A stretch of DNA of 34,371 nucleotides from Candidatus Omnitrophota bacterium (GTDB lineage: Bacteria; Omnitrophota; Gorgyraeia; Zapsychrales; Fredricksoniimonadaceae): positions 1 to 34,371 of the forward strand of contig JABDGZ010000016.1 of assembly GCA_013285735.1 (NCBI GenBank). The letters run 5' to 3'. This document shows, one piece after another, positions 8,373 through 17,203 of the stretch. Position 1 is the first letter of the stretch. Each line of letters opens with the position of its first letter. The notes under the pieces were generated by a model. That model was not told where the DNA came from and did no database searches. It saw nothing but the letters and a program-made list of their open reading frames with translations. A program made the position numbers and the translations under genes.

Positions 8373-8401
8373 AGTATAGAACATGATCGTATCTTTGTCA
8401 A
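8373..8401 (-). promoter_or_regulatory. Strong sigma-70-type promoter of the giant gene
   Basis: On the minus strand a perfect -35 TTGACA (8396-8401) and TATACT (8373-8378, one mismatch) are separated by exactly 17 nt. The predicted start near 8366 gives a leader of about 220 nt. The giant gene and its downstream 91-residue gene are thus a separate unit from fabV. Confidence 0.8.
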
Positions 8402-8460
8402 GCCACCCTCTTAAAGCAGAAGCCATATAACACATTGAAATGTATGCCCTTATACTTCTC

Positions 8461-8490
8461 AAAAAAATATTTATTTTTTTTGAAATAAAT
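8461..8490 (-). terminator. Possible weak intrinsic terminator after fabV
   Basis: On the minus strand ATTTATTT (plus 8483-8490) and AAATAAAT (8469-8476) form an 8-bp stem with a 6-nt loop, followed by a T7 run (plus A run 8461-8467). It lies about 40 nt past the fabV stop. The stem is entirely A/T, so it is weak. The remaining gap bases (8402-8460 and 8491-8526) show nothing else I can name. Confidence 0.35.
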
Positions 8491-8526
8491 CCTCTCAAAT
8501 GTTGTTATGACAGGGCTTGTTTCGCC

Positions 8527-9729
8527 TTAGGAAAGACCTGCGATGGGGACATCGGTGGGGACGTCGGCTTCGTAATCAACACCTTTTAAACCAAAACCGA
8601 AAAGTTTAAGAAAATCGCTGTTATATCCTTGGACATCCGCAATCTGGGAAAGATTTTCATTAGCTACAATTTCCCAAAGTTTCCCAACCTCACTCTGGAC
8701 ATCTTCACGCATCTCATAGTCATCAACACGCACGCGGCCTTGGGGATCTGTTGGAACTTGATCTAAAGGGCGATTATTATACAAACGCTGCGCCATCAGG
8801 CGGTATATTTGATGGATGCAATCTTCATGCACACCTTTGACCTTCATCACCTTCATGAGCAATACAAAATAAAGAGGGATAAAAGGAATGGCTGAAGAGC
8901 TTTGCGTCACCAAAGCCTTATTAACAGACACCACTGCCCGGCCGCCAACTTTTTTCATACGTTCATCCAGACGATGGGCGGTGACTTCTAAATCATCCTT
9001 GGCCGCACCGATAGTACCGTTGCGATATACTGGTGTCGTGACATCAGGGCCGATGTAAGAATAGGCGACTGTAACAGCATTAGGTGCCAAAAGATTTTGC
9101 TCGGCCAGCGCCTCGATCCAAAGCTGCCAATCTTCACCACCCATGACCTTGATGGTCTGGCGGATTTCTTCTTCCTGGGCTGATTCAAGCGTGACTGAAG
9201 TCACTGTATTGCTTTCAAAATCAATACTTTTATTCGTGTATGGTTTGCCTTTGGGCTTAAGTACCGATTTGTAAACTTCACCGGTTTTAGGATCTGTGCG
9301 TCGGGGAGATGCCAGGGAATAGATAACACAATCGACTTGCCCTAAATCTTTCTTGATAGCCTCACACACTACCCGGCGCATATCATCAGAGAACGCATCC
9401 CCATTAAAACTTTTGGCGTAAAGACCGGCCTTGTGAGCGGCTTCTTCAAAAGCTGCGGAATTGTACCAGCCAGCGGTAGCTGTACGTTTGGCATCTGCAG
9501 ATTTCTCAAAAAAGACGCCGATAGTCGCAGCACCACAGGCAAATGCTGCCGTAATGCGCGACGCCAAGCCATATCCGGTGGAAGCACCAATGACTAAAAC
9601 TTTTTTAGGACCGTTGGCAACAAGGCCTTGTGATTGAACGTATTCGATTTGTTCCGCGACGTGACGGGCACAACCTACTGGATGTGCTGTTGTACAAATG
9701 AAGCCGCGTATTTTAGGTTTAATAATCAT
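8527..9729 (-). CDS. fabV: Trans-2-enoyl-ACP/CoA reductase (NADH), FabV/Ter family
   Basis: A 400-residue protein, full length for FabV. It reduces the trans-2 double bond of enoyl-ACP (or enoyl-CoA in Ter enzymes), the last step of the fatty-acid elongation cycle, in the cytoplasm. The N-terminus MIIKPKIRGFICTTAHPVGC is characteristic. The nucleotide-binding loop is GASTGYG (48-54). The catalytic pair is Tyr235 and Lys244 in the Y-x8-K spacing of this family (PVYRNGTIGAAK). FabV enzymes are known for being insensitive to triclosan. The start has no clear Shine-Dalgarno, because the 52-nt gap to glgC is mostly filled by a repeat element (9741-9766). The gene is last in the pgk-to-fabV series. 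Ter and FabV cannot be told apart by eye. Confidence 0.93.
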   Translation of the reverse strand: MIIKPKIRGFICTTAHPVGCARHVAEQIEYVQSQGLVANGPKKVLVIGASTGYGLASRITAAFACGAATIGVFFEKSADAKRTATAGWYNSAAFEEAAHKAGLYAKSFNGDAFSDDMRRVVCEAIKKDLGQVDCVIYSLASPRRTDPKTGEVYKSVLKPKGKPYTNKSIDFESNTVTSVTLESAQEEEIRQTIKVMGGEDWQLWIEALAEQNLLAPNAVTVAYSYIGPDVTTPVYRNGTIGAAKDDLEVTAHRLDERMKKVGGRAVVSVNKALVTQSSSAIPFIPLYFVLLMKVMKVKGVHEDCIHQIYRLMAQRLYNNRPLDQVPTDPQGRVRVDDYEMREDVQSEVGKLWEIVANENLSQIADVQGYNSDFLKLFGFGLKGVDYEADVPTDVPIAGLS

Positions 9730-9740
9730 AAAATTTTTTA

Positions 9741-9766
9741 AGATTCTTCGCTTCGCTCAGAATGAC
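9741..9766 (-). repeat. REP-like 26-nt dispersed repeat (family 1), copy before fabV
   Basis: On the minus strand the sequence starts GTCATTCTGAGCGAAG and ends GAAGAATCT; this is one of three copies in the window (others at 18172-18204 and 18407-18432). It fills the gap between the glgC stop and the fabV start. The core GCGAAGCG can fold back weakly. I recall this repeat as widespread in intergenic DNA of many phyla. Confidence 0.8.
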
Positions 9767-9781
9767 AGACCGTCTAAGATA

Positions 9782-10987
9782 TCATAACGATGTTTTCTTT
9801 GCAACAATGACTATGCCGGATGTGGTCAACACGAAACGCTGGCGATCCAAATCCGGGTTAAAGCCAATTTTAGTCCCTGCAGGAATATCCACATCTTTAT
9901 CAATAATAGCCCCCTGAATCTGAGCACCCTTGCCAATGGTTACACTGTCCATGATCACAGAATCTTTAATCAATACCCCATCTCTGATCACCACATTATT
10001 GGAAACAACGGAATTTTCGATATGGCAGCTTTCCAAAACACAGCCTCCGCAGACTAATGAATCAACAATGGTGCCGGATGTCTTGCCCGTCGTATAAAAC
10101 CTTATTGGAGGATAATGATGTTGATAGGTACGCAAAGGCCATGTCTTATCGTACAAATTAAATTTAGGCTTGGCTCCGCAGAGATCCATATTGGCTTGAT
10201 AATACGAATCGCGGGTCCCAATGTCCCTCCAATAGGATGACGTATCGCTTTCCCGTGCGAAATCATAGGCGAATACTTTTAGCTTTTTAGCTACCATCTG
10301 CGGAATAATATTCTTGCCGAAATCATGGTCAGAATCTTTCTTAGCGGCATCGATATTTAATTCTTTTTTTAACATATCCGCATTAAATAAATAAATCCCC
10401 ATGGAACCAAATATCTCGTCCGGGCTTCCAGGAATAGTTTTAGGTTTTTCGGGTTTTTCCTGAAAACCTGTGACCATATTCTGTTTATTAACTTCCACCA
10501 CCCCAAAATGAATGGAATCATGCTTAGGCATGGTGATGCAAGCCACTGTCATGTCCGCGCCTTTTTCCAGATGGTATTCTATCAATTTACGGTAATCCAT
10601 TTTATAAACATGGTCCCCTGCTAAAATCAATACCAATTTTGGATCATAATCATTGACCATATTTAAATTCTGGTAAATAGCATCCGCAGTACCTCGATAC
10701 CAGTCGCTGGAAATGCGCTGCTGGGCCGGGACCACATCGATGAATTCTCCTAATTGATTAGAATAGATATTCCATCCTTCTAAAATATGACGCTGAAGAG
10801 AAAATGATTTGTATTGGGTCAAGAGGAAGATACGGCGCAGGCCGGAATTTACACAATTGGAAAGGGAAAAATCAACAATCCGGTATATCCCGCCGAACGG
10901 AACTGCGGGCTTGGCCCTGTCGCGGGTTAAAGGATCAAGGCGCTCGCCTTTGCCACCGGCTAAAATAAAGGTCAAAACATCACGCAT
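9782..10987 (-). CDS. glgC: Glucose-1-phosphate adenylyltransferase (ADP-glucose pyrophosphorylase)
   Basis: A 401-residue protein that makes ADP-glucose from ATP and glucose 1-phosphate, the committed step of bacterial glycogen synthesis. The N-terminal nucleotidyltransferase domain has ILAGGKGERLDPLTRDRAKP (8-27), GTADAIYQN, GDHVYKMDY and GFQEKPEKP. SSYWRDIGT marks the end of the catalytic domain. The C-terminal third is a hexapeptide left-handed beta-helix (IENSVVSNNVVIRDGVLIKD). It begins 5 nt after the stop of the TPR membrane protein, with no evident Shine-Dalgarno, so translation is probably coupled. No other glg gene lies in the window. GlgC enzymes are usually controlled allosterically by glycolytic intermediates, which fits transcription with pgk and tpiA, but that link is inference. 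Confidence 0.95.
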   Translation of the reverse strand: MRDVLTFILAGGKGERLDPLTRDRAKPAVPFGGIYRIVDFSLSNCVNSGLRRIFLLTQYKSFSLQRHILEGWNIYSNQLGEFIDVVPAQQRISSDWYRGTADAIYQNLNMVNDYDPKLVLILAGDHVYKMDYRKLIEYHLEKGADMTVACITMPKHDSIHFGVVEVNKQNMVTGFQEKPEKPKTIPGSPDEIFGSMGIYLFNADMLKKELNIDAAKKDSDHDFGKNIIPQMVAKKLKVFAYDFARESDTSSYWRDIGTRDSYYQANMDLCGAKPKFNLYDKTWPLRTYQHHYPPIRFYTTGKTSGTIVDSLVCGGCVLESCHIENSVVSNNVVIRDGVLIKDSVIMDSVTIGKGAQIQGAIIDKDVDIPAGTKIGFNPDLDRQRFVLTTSGIVIVAKKTSL

Positions 10988-10992
10988 TAAAT

Positions 10993-13158
10993 TTATTTCA
11001 CTTTCTTCTTTCGTACTAAAAGGTGATTACCGCCTACAACCTTCTTTTTTTGGTCTTCTATAATATCATGAATTCTTTTAACATCAACCTTATCTTGTAA
11101 GCCCAATTTTTGAGCAGCACTGAGCATATCCAACGCTTTTTTATCTTGACCCCATTCAGCGTAGGATCTGGCCATGCCAAAATAGCCTGACACATTTTGG
11201 GGGGAAACATCAAGCACCCGCTGAAACTGGCTAATCGCCCTATTATAATCTTTTAAATGTTCATAGGCTTGGGCTAATGCTAAACGGGACGGTATGTCTT
11301 CTAAATACATGGCCCCGATCCGGAAATTTTCAAACGCTTTTTTGTAATCATGCCGTTGATTATATATTCTTCCAATCATCATGTAGGCTACCGCGTCATC
11401 CGGCGACACCCGCAGCGCTTCCCGCGATTCTCTCAACGCTGCTTCATCAGCCCCCAGTGTTTCTAAAATATACGCCCTATTGGTAAATGGAAAAGGATCA
11501 ATACGTTTTGTACCTAATTCTAAAAGGTCCATCGACTTAGGTCTCCATTTAGTTATATCCACGGATAACTTGTCAATGAAAGGTTTATTATAAGGTGTCT
11601 GTTTTAAGAAAATGACCGCATCATCATCCAAATAAACAATGGACCAATTTTTTAAAGATTGAAACATTTTAAGCACCGTCATAGGGATTTGCTGATGCGC
11701 GTTATTTAAGAAAGCCCCGGTGATATTATCACGACGCTCGAAATACGCGAAAGCATGCGGATTACCGTCCCTCCATATTTTCTGATAATTCTCAAAAAAA
11801 TCAGCCCCATAAACTTCCGTTCTCCCATCTATAAAAACCCTGATATTAGGATATGCCCTGCCGACCAAATAAGCGCCGGAGTTAAAATCATTAAAAAAAT
11901 TACCCTTGATTTTCTCCCGCACCAGAAAATTCACGGCCTTATAAGGATAAACGCGCTTGGAGACACCAAAAAATTCGCTCTTACGCTGATAGTTATCAAA
12001 ATCGAAATAACCGTTGGTCGTCATTTGCAATCCAAAATTTAACATCCAAAGCATCAGCATTAACTTAAAAACAATGACTGTCAGATGTTTAAATTTGAAG
12101 GAAGAAAAACGCAAAGGCACCAAATTCTCTAAAGGAAGAGAAATGATATTAACCATGAAAACCATGTACGCGGCCACCGCGAAATAAATCATATTACGGA
12201 TAGCTGCTAAAGAAAAACCTACAAAAATAACCCATACCAAAAAACTGCTGATATCAATCTTACGGCGATTAAAGACAAAACTAAGGGCAGAAATAAGAAT
12301 CAGAACTTTGTACCAGACGTATTGCTCGGTAAAAATGGTGTTCGCGGTGATAGGTTTTTGTAACTCGAGGATATGCTCAAAGAATATTTTATTGTCTCCT
12401 GCTAAACGAAAGAAAACACTTATCGGATACCACGCCCCCTGGAATGTCAAGGGATTAACACAGCACGCCAAGATTAACACCAAAAAAATCTTTTTAAGTG
12501 AACTATATTCTTCGTCGCTCAGGCGGCCTACTGTATTCCATTCATAAGGTAAGGGCACACGACGCTTGATGAGCTCTGAGAAGACGCCAACACCTGCCAA
12601 CAAAGGACCAAAAAAGAAAAAGCCGTGCATGTTGGACCATAATATCTGCAATATAACCAGCGCATAGATGGCCCAGCGCTTGTTGATATGCATTGAAAGG
12701 ATATAAATATCCAATACAAAAAATAAAATACTGAAAATATCCGGACGGATGGTAAAACGGGTTTGATAGACCATCAAAACCATTAAAAGGGTCACTACCG
12801 TCAGCAATTGGCGTTCGCGGCTATAGCCTAACAATAACAATATTAAAAATGTAAATGCCACGACCAAGGACTGCATGGAAATAAGCCCGTTGAAACCATA
12901 AGCTTTTTGTACCTGGTAAATAAACACTTGAAATAACCACTCATGATTGACCCAGGGTTTTCCAGTAATTGAGCAAGAAAGCACATCAAAATTAGGAACA
13001 AATCCATGATGGGAAATCCACCAGCCCATGCGTAAATGCAGCCATAAATCCAAATCCTTGATTTCAAGACTGGAAGCAAAAGTGATCAGCGCAAAAAGCA
13101 TGCCGATGGACAGCCAACCGAGGGAAGTACTAAGATTTTTCCAAAACCGTTCGCTCAT
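10993..13158 (-). CDS. Polytopic membrane protein with C-terminal TPR repeats (GT-C-like, function unknown)
   Basis: A 721-residue protein with a first membrane helix at about 12-30, an extracytoplasmic loop with DLDLWLHLRMGWW (35-47) and VNHEWLF (70-76), and about nine more hydrophobic helices to residue 395. A soluble region follows (GNFFNDFNSGAYLVGRAY, then IRVFIDGRTEVYG), then about four TPR motifs at 555-705 (AYMMIGRIYNQRHDYKKAFE, RLALAQAYEHLKDYNRAIS). The acidic first loop followed by a polytopic core suggests the GT-C type of membrane glycosyltransferase that uses lipid-linked sugars, but I cannot prove catalysis. It is a paralogue of the protein at 14632-16209. Its ATG overlaps the stop of the upstream ATPase gene by 4 nt (ATGA), so it is part of that operon. 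Confidence 0.7.
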   Translation of the reverse strand: MSERFWKNLSTSLGWLSIGMLFALITFASSLEIKDLDLWLHLRMGWWISHHGFVPNFDVLSCSITGKPWVNHEWLFQVFIYQVQKAYGFNGLISMQSLVVAFTFLILLLLGYSRERQLLTVVTLLMVLMVYQTRFTIRPDIFSILFFVLDIYILSMHINKRWAIYALVILQILWSNMHGFFFFGPLLAGVGVFSELIKRRVPLPYEWNTVGRLSDEEYSSLKKIFLVLILACCVNPLTFQGAWYPISVFFRLAGDNKIFFEHILELQKPITANTIFTEQYVWYKVLILISALSFVFNRRKIDISSFLVWVIFVGFSLAAIRNMIYFAVAAYMVFMVNIISLPLENLVPLRFSSFKFKHLTVIVFKLMLMLWMLNFGLQMTTNGYFDFDNYQRKSEFFGVSKRVYPYKAVNFLVREKIKGNFFNDFNSGAYLVGRAYPNIRVFIDGRTEVYGADFFENYQKIWRDGNPHAFAYFERRDNITGAFLNNAHQQIPMTVLKMFQSLKNWSIVYLDDDAVIFLKQTPYNKPFIDKLSVDITKWRPKSMDLLELGTKRIDPFPFTNRAYILETLGADEAALRESREALRVSPDDAVAYMMIGRIYNQRHDYKKAFENFRIGAMYLEDIPSRLALAQAYEHLKDYNRAISQFQRVLDVSPQNVSGYFGMARSYAEWGQDKKALDMLSAAQKLGLQDKVDVKRIHDIIEDQKKKVVGGNHLLVRKKKVK

Positions 13159-13874
13159 AAATTCCTAAAATTCGTATAAAATGCGGCTTGCAGTAATTGT
13201 TGCGTATATGGATGTGCTGGGGCTGAGAGGACGCTCTGGGTCCTGCCTTCCTCAACAATTTTCCCCTGATACATGACCACTATTTTATCACTAAAATTTC
13301 GTACCAGACGCAAATTATGAGAAATAAAAATATAGGTGAGATTAAAATCTTGTTTTAATTTCTTTAAAAGGTCTATGATCTGTTTTTGCACCAGGGTATC
13401 CAACGCTGAAACAGCTTCATCTAAAACAAGCACCTGGGGATCAGCTAAAAGAGCACGGGCTATGGCGATCCGCTGACGCTCTCCTCCGCTAAACTCGTGA
13501 GGAAAACGCTGTAATACCTGTGGTGAAAGCCCTACAGCAACGAGCATCTGCTCAATTCGCTTTTGGATATCCTGAGGCGGTAAAGCGCCCTTACGCCATA
13601 ATGCTTCTTTTAAAATTCCCCACACATTCCATAAAGGATCAAGTGATTGATTCGGGTCTTGAAAAACCATCTGTACGCTATAATATTGCGCCTTAATAAA
13701 ACCTGTATCAGGCTTGGCGAGCCCCATGATCATCTTAGCCAGGGTTGTCTTACCGCATCCGGATTCACCGATGATGGCTAAATTATCGCCTTGGTCTAAA
13801 GCGATGCTGACATCTTCAACAGCGCGCAGATTGCCAAAAGATTTAGAAACATTTTGAATCTGTAAAACGCTCAT
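13155..13874 (-). CDS. dppF: Peptide-type ABC importer ATPase, second subunit (DppF/OppF-like)
   Basis: A 239-residue ABC ATPase with Walker A GESGCGKT (36-43), a Q-loop region MVFQDPNQSLDPL, signature FSGGERQRIAIARAL, Walker B VLVLDEAVSALD and the switch histidine in FISHNL. DPNQSLDPL and the ending APAHPYTQQLL are typical of the OppF/DppF branch. The protein stops soon after that motif, so the usual C-terminal extension of about 60-80 residues is short or missing. It should pair with the adjacent DppD-like ATPase to power the two permeases. It overlaps its neighbours on both sides by ATGA junctions. The transported substrate is not evident. Confidence 0.9.
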   Translation of the reverse strand: MSVLQIQNVSKSFGNLRAVEDVSIALDQGDNLAIIGESGCGKTTLAKMIMGLAKPDTGFIKAQYYSVQMVFQDPNQSLDPLWNVWGILKEALWRKGALPPQDIQKRIEQMLVAVGLSPQVLQRFPHEFSGGERQRIAIARALLADPQVLVLDEAVSALDTLVQKQIIDLLKKLKQDFNLTYIFISHNLRLVRNFSDKIVVMYQGKIVEEGRTQSVLSAPAHPYTQQLLQAAFYTNFRNL

Positions 13875-14635
13875 TGGAAGGCCTCAATTAATTCCTTCGT
13901 GTATCCGTGCTCGGGTTGTTTATAAACCCGCTCAACCGGTCCCTTTTCCACTATCTCTCCCTGACGAAGAATGACGACCTCATCCGCCAAATGCGCAATC
14001 ATCCCTAAATCATGCGCGATAAGAAGGATGGATATATTCTTCTTTTTTAAACGGATAAACAATTCCATAATTTTGACCTGCAAGGTAACATCCAGGCTGC
14101 TGGTCGGCTCATCCGCAATAATTAAAGAAGGATTGCATACGATGGCTTGCGCTACCATGGCCCTCTGACGCATCCCTCCGCTTAATTGATGCGGGAAACT
14201 TTTATACGCACGTAAAGGGTCAGGCAATTCCACCTCAGATAAAGTTTCCAAGACTTTTTTGTAACGCTCTTGTTTAGATAACTTCGTATGCGCCGCTAAA
14301 ACCTCATCTATCTGCTGCCCGATGGTAAATAAAGGATCAAAAGTACTTAAAGGCTCCTGAAAAACCATGCCTACACGAGCCCCCCTGCAATCGCGCATTT
14401 TTTCAGAGGATAACTTTAGTAAGTCCTGCCCCTCAAAAACAATACTACCCTGCCTGATCTGCAAAGCAGACGGCAGTAAACGCAATACAGATAAGCCTAT
14501 CGTCGTCTTGCCACTGCCAGATCCTCCTGCAATAGCAACGATCTTACCTTGAGGCACATCGAAGGAAACCTGATTAACAAGAACCTTTTCATCTACGGCA
14601 ACTGTTAGATCTTTAATTGATAATAAGGTATTCAT
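13871..14635 (-). CDS. dppD: Peptide-type ABC importer ATPase, first subunit (DppD/OppD-like)
   Basis: A 254-residue ABC ATPase with Walker A GGSGSGKT (37-44), MVFQEPLSTFDPLFTIGQQI, signature LSGGMRQRAMVAQAI, Walker B LIIADEPTSSLD and switch region IAHDLGMIAHL. VVILRQGEIVEKGPVERVYKQPEHGYTKEL is the start of the OppD-type C-terminal motif, but the longer tail of OppD (which often ends in an iron-sulfur or CxxC region) is absent, as in NikD-size proteins. Its start overlaps the stop of the upstream polytopic protein by 4 nt. With DppF it forms the energising pair of the importer encoded at 13155-20167. Confidence 0.9.
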   Translation of the reverse strand: MNTLLSIKDLTVAVDEKVLVNQVSFDVPQGKIVAIAGGSGSGKTTIGLSVLRLLPSALQIRQGSIVFEGQDLLKLSSEKMRDCRGARVGMVFQEPLSTFDPLFTIGQQIDEVLAAHTKLSKQERYKKVLETLSEVELPDPLRAYKSFPHQLSGGMRQRAMVAQAIVCNPSLIIADEPTSSLDVTLQVKIMELFIRLKKKNISILLIAHDLGMIAHLADEVVILRQGEIVEKGPVERVYKQPEHGYTKELIEAFQ

Positions 14636-16209
14636 TTTATATTCCTATTAGCTTCAGCGAAGCTGCGACTATAATAAAGCATTCCATCTCTTACCAGTAT
14701 ATGTATTTCATTACGCCTGATTATTGCTGCGTTTTGCGCATTACGTTTTACAAAAATCCGTGCACCCCTATCTAAAAAAACAAGGGCCCAGTCATGGTCT
14801 GCTAAACGGTTTGCAAGGAACCTGATCCCCCAGGAGGAATACTCAGGAAAACAAAATATCGCATTGAAATTATACTTCTGGTCTAGTTGGTGCCAAACAC
14901 TATCATCCCTTTGCATTTGGACATACGTTGTTTTAATGAAATCTTCAGGGAAAGCGGCCACTCCCCGATTATCAACAAATAATTTCTGCTGAGGACTTAA
15001 ATGAAAAATTAAATACCCCCCAATACCATAATTATTAAAAATATTCCCGCTGATCTTTTCCCGTTTGAAAAATTCTGCAGCATCATTAGAACCAGGGACA
15101 AGGCCCAGCCCATGCTTTTGTTGGCCGTCAAAATTGATCAAAATTGAAACCATGATTCCTATGACCACCAAGAATATTTCAATGTTCTTTTTGAATTTAG
15201 CCGTCTGTGTTTGCACCAAACGGCTATAAACATACATTGATAGGGGTATAAAAAAGTACCCGAAAAGCCCTATCATGCGCATTACCTTCATTGAGGCGAG
15301 TGCCAAGATTAACGTTATTGATCCGATTAAAACATATTTTTTAAAACCTTCCCGTCTAATCAAAAAACACAATGTTGCGATCAAAAAAGCTAATATAACT
15401 AAAAAATAAATTAAGACAGGCTTATAGGCCATGACCTTTGCTTTTAAAACAAGAAATACGGGTAAGCTCTCGATGATGGGGAAGGCGGCCGCTGTTTTCC
15501 ATGTAGCCCATGCCACTGCAAAAATATTTACACCAAAAGGATTTATTAAGCACATGAGCAGCAAAGACAAGAATGATTTTCTCAAAACATTTGCCTGCTC
15601 TTCTTCTTTATGGCTATGCGCCTGCCACCAAAAAAGGGCTGTTAAGATAGGTCCCATCATGAAAAAAATGTGTGTGTTGACCCAAATAATTTGCAGCAAA
15701 GATAACGCTATGATTAAATACCAGGATTTTAATCGCTTCTGTTGAAAAGAATCAATCAGCCACCAAAAAAGGCCGCAAAAAAGATAGCTAATACCCTCAG
15801 GACGAATTTCATAACGGAAAGATATGAGAGGAAAACTCAATAAACCAAAAGCACAAGCACTGGCAAATGATGCATACCGCTGCCAACAGCGAAAGAATAC
15901 ATAAAAAGCTAAAAGCTCAATGGTCAAATAAATTAAAGAAAGACCGGTAAACCCGAAATAATGCCAGCAGACAAAACAAAAAACACCGAAGAGCCAATGG
16001 TAATTGAAAAAAGGATACTCGGGGTTGGTATAAGAATAATAGTTCTTATATAAAATATCCCTATTACCCTGCAAAAGGAGTTCGCCGTTTTTAATATGAC
16101 GGCCAAGGTCTGATTGAATCAAATCAACGGGAAAGGCTAAATGCCAACCTAACCAGCATAAAATAAGAACAATGATCATCCGCTGTTTCAATTCTTTATC
16201 CCTTTTCAT
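14632..16209 (-). CDS. Polytopic membrane protein, paralogue of the TPR protein, embedded in the ABC importer genes
   Basis: I place the start at the ATG ending at 16209 (MKRDKELKQRMIIVLILC), giving 525 residues; an ATG 21 nt further upstream exists but lies deeper inside dppC. The chosen start overlaps the dppC stop by 14 nt. The first loop has SDLGRHIKNGELLL (33-46) and YHWLFGVF (70-77), then IRPEGISYLFCGLFWW, IIWVNTHIFFMMGPIL and LINPFGVN, each with a counterpart in the protein at 10993-13158. The soluble end has GNIFNNYGIGGYLIFHLS and LFVDNRGVAAFP, matching GNFFNDFNSGAYLV and VFIDGRTEVYG of the paralogue. TPRs are absent. About ten membrane helices are visible. I read it as a GT-C-like membrane enzyme; function unknown. 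Why it sits between permease and ATPase genes is unexplained. Confidence 0.7.
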   Translation of the reverse strand: MKRDKELKQRMIIVLILCWLGWHLAFPVDLIQSDLGRHIKNGELLLQGNRDILYKNYYSYTNPEYPFFNYHWLFGVFCFVCWHYFGFTGLSLIYLTIELLAFYVFFRCWQRYASFASACAFGLLSFPLISFRYEIRPEGISYLFCGLFWWLIDSFQQKRLKSWYLIIALSLLQIIWVNTHIFFMMGPILTALFWWQAHSHKEEEQANVLRKSFLSLLLMCLINPFGVNIFAVAWATWKTAAAFPIIESLPVFLVLKAKVMAYKPVLIYFLVILAFLIATLCFLIRREGFKKYVLIGSITLILALASMKVMRMIGLFGYFFIPLSMYVYSRLVQTQTAKFKKNIEIFLVVIGIMVSILINFDGQQKHGLGLVPGSNDAAEFFKREKISGNIFNNYGIGGYLIFHLSPQQKLFVDNRGVAAFPEDFIKTTYVQMQRDDSVWHQLDQKYNFNAIFCFPEYSSWGIRFLANRLADHDWALVFLDRGARIFVKRNAQNAAIIRRNEIHILVRDGMLYYSRSFAEANRNIK

Positions 16210-17203
16210 TGAACATCGGATCAAAGGCATCCCTCAGCGAATCCCCGATGACATTAAAGCACACGACGGCGATAAAAATAAACAAACCCGGCAGCAGTAT
16301 CCAAGGAGCAAAAATGACCGGCACAATGCCCATGGCATCTGACAGCAAATTCCCCCAACTAGGTATAGGGTCTTGAATCCCCAAACCCACGACACTTAAA
16401 CCCGCCTCCGCTAAAATGTAGGACGATACTGTCAACATCAAGGTTGCGCACGAAAAAGAAATGGTTTGGGGCAGGATATGTTTAAAAATGATGACAATAT
16501 CCGGGACTCCTAGTGTTTTTGCAGCCAAAACAAAATCACGCTCGCGTAAAGAAAGGGCCATGCCTCTAATAATCCGTGCTAAGGATGCCCAGCCGATCAA
16601 GGATAAAATGACAACGACACTGATATACACTTGCACCGAATTAAAATTTTCCGGCACCGCAGCCCTTAAGGCCAGCATCAAATAAAATCCCGGGATCATC
16701 ATGAACATTTCACAAACCCGCATCAAAATATTATCCACCCAACCGCCGTAATACCCTGCGATGCCGCCAATCAAAAGTCCCAGGATAAACGAAATTCCCA
16801 CCCCTAATAGACCAATGGACAAAGAGATCCTGGCCCCATACCAAATGCGCGAAAATAAATCACGCCCGCGGGCATCAGCGCCCCATAAATAGAAACGGCC
16901 CGGCGCATCCACCCCAAAAAGACGTCCACCTTTTAAAAAATGCAACGGATATTTTTGGGTATGGTCAATCACATACACCCGTCGATGAATAGCATTAAAA
17001 GTCAGTGCCCTGCCATACACAAACGGCCTGACCCATCGCCCTTGGTCCTGAAACTCAACAGCTGTCGGCGGGCAATAAGAAAAATCGCGATTTTCATCCT
17101 GATAGGCATACGGGCATATAAAATCAGCGAAAATCGCCAATCCGTACAGGACCATCAAGACCCAAAAGCATAACAAACCTGTGCGATTAATTTTTATCTT
17201 CAT
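16196..17203 (-). CDS. dppC: Peptide-type ABC importer permease, second subunit (DppC/OppC-like)
   Basis: I choose the ATG ending at 17203 (MKIKINRTGLLCFW), giving 335 residues and a 17-nt overlap with dppB; an ATG six codons earlier is possible. One helix (about 8-28) is followed by a long periplasmic loop of roughly 100 residues that ends in LWGADARGRDLFSRIWYGAR, the OppC-type GTD-x-x-GRD motif. A five-helix BPD permease core follows. The EAA coupling loop reads AAKTLGVPDIVIIFKHILPQT. The end GDSLRDAFDPMF is typical of DppC/OppC, where it is usually GD-x-LRDALDPR. The long loop matches a subset of DppC proteins and is not an insertion artefact as far as I can tell. Confidence 0.92.
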   Translation of the reverse strand: MKIKINRTGLLCFWVLMVLYGLAIFADFICPYAYQDENRDFSYCPPTAVEFQDQGRWVRPFVYGRALTFNAIHRRVYVIDHTQKYPLHFLKGGRLFGVDAPGRFYLWGADARGRDLFSRIWYGARISLSIGLLGVGISFILGLLIGGIAGYYGGWVDNILMRVCEMFMMIPGFYLMLALRAAVPENFNSVQVYISVVVILSLIGWASLARIIRGMALSLRERDFVLAAKTLGVPDIVIIFKHILPQTISFSCATLMLTVSSYILAEAGLSVVGLGIQDPIPSWGNLLSDAMGIVPVIFAPWILLPGLFIFIAVVCFNVIGDSLRDAFDPMFNEKG

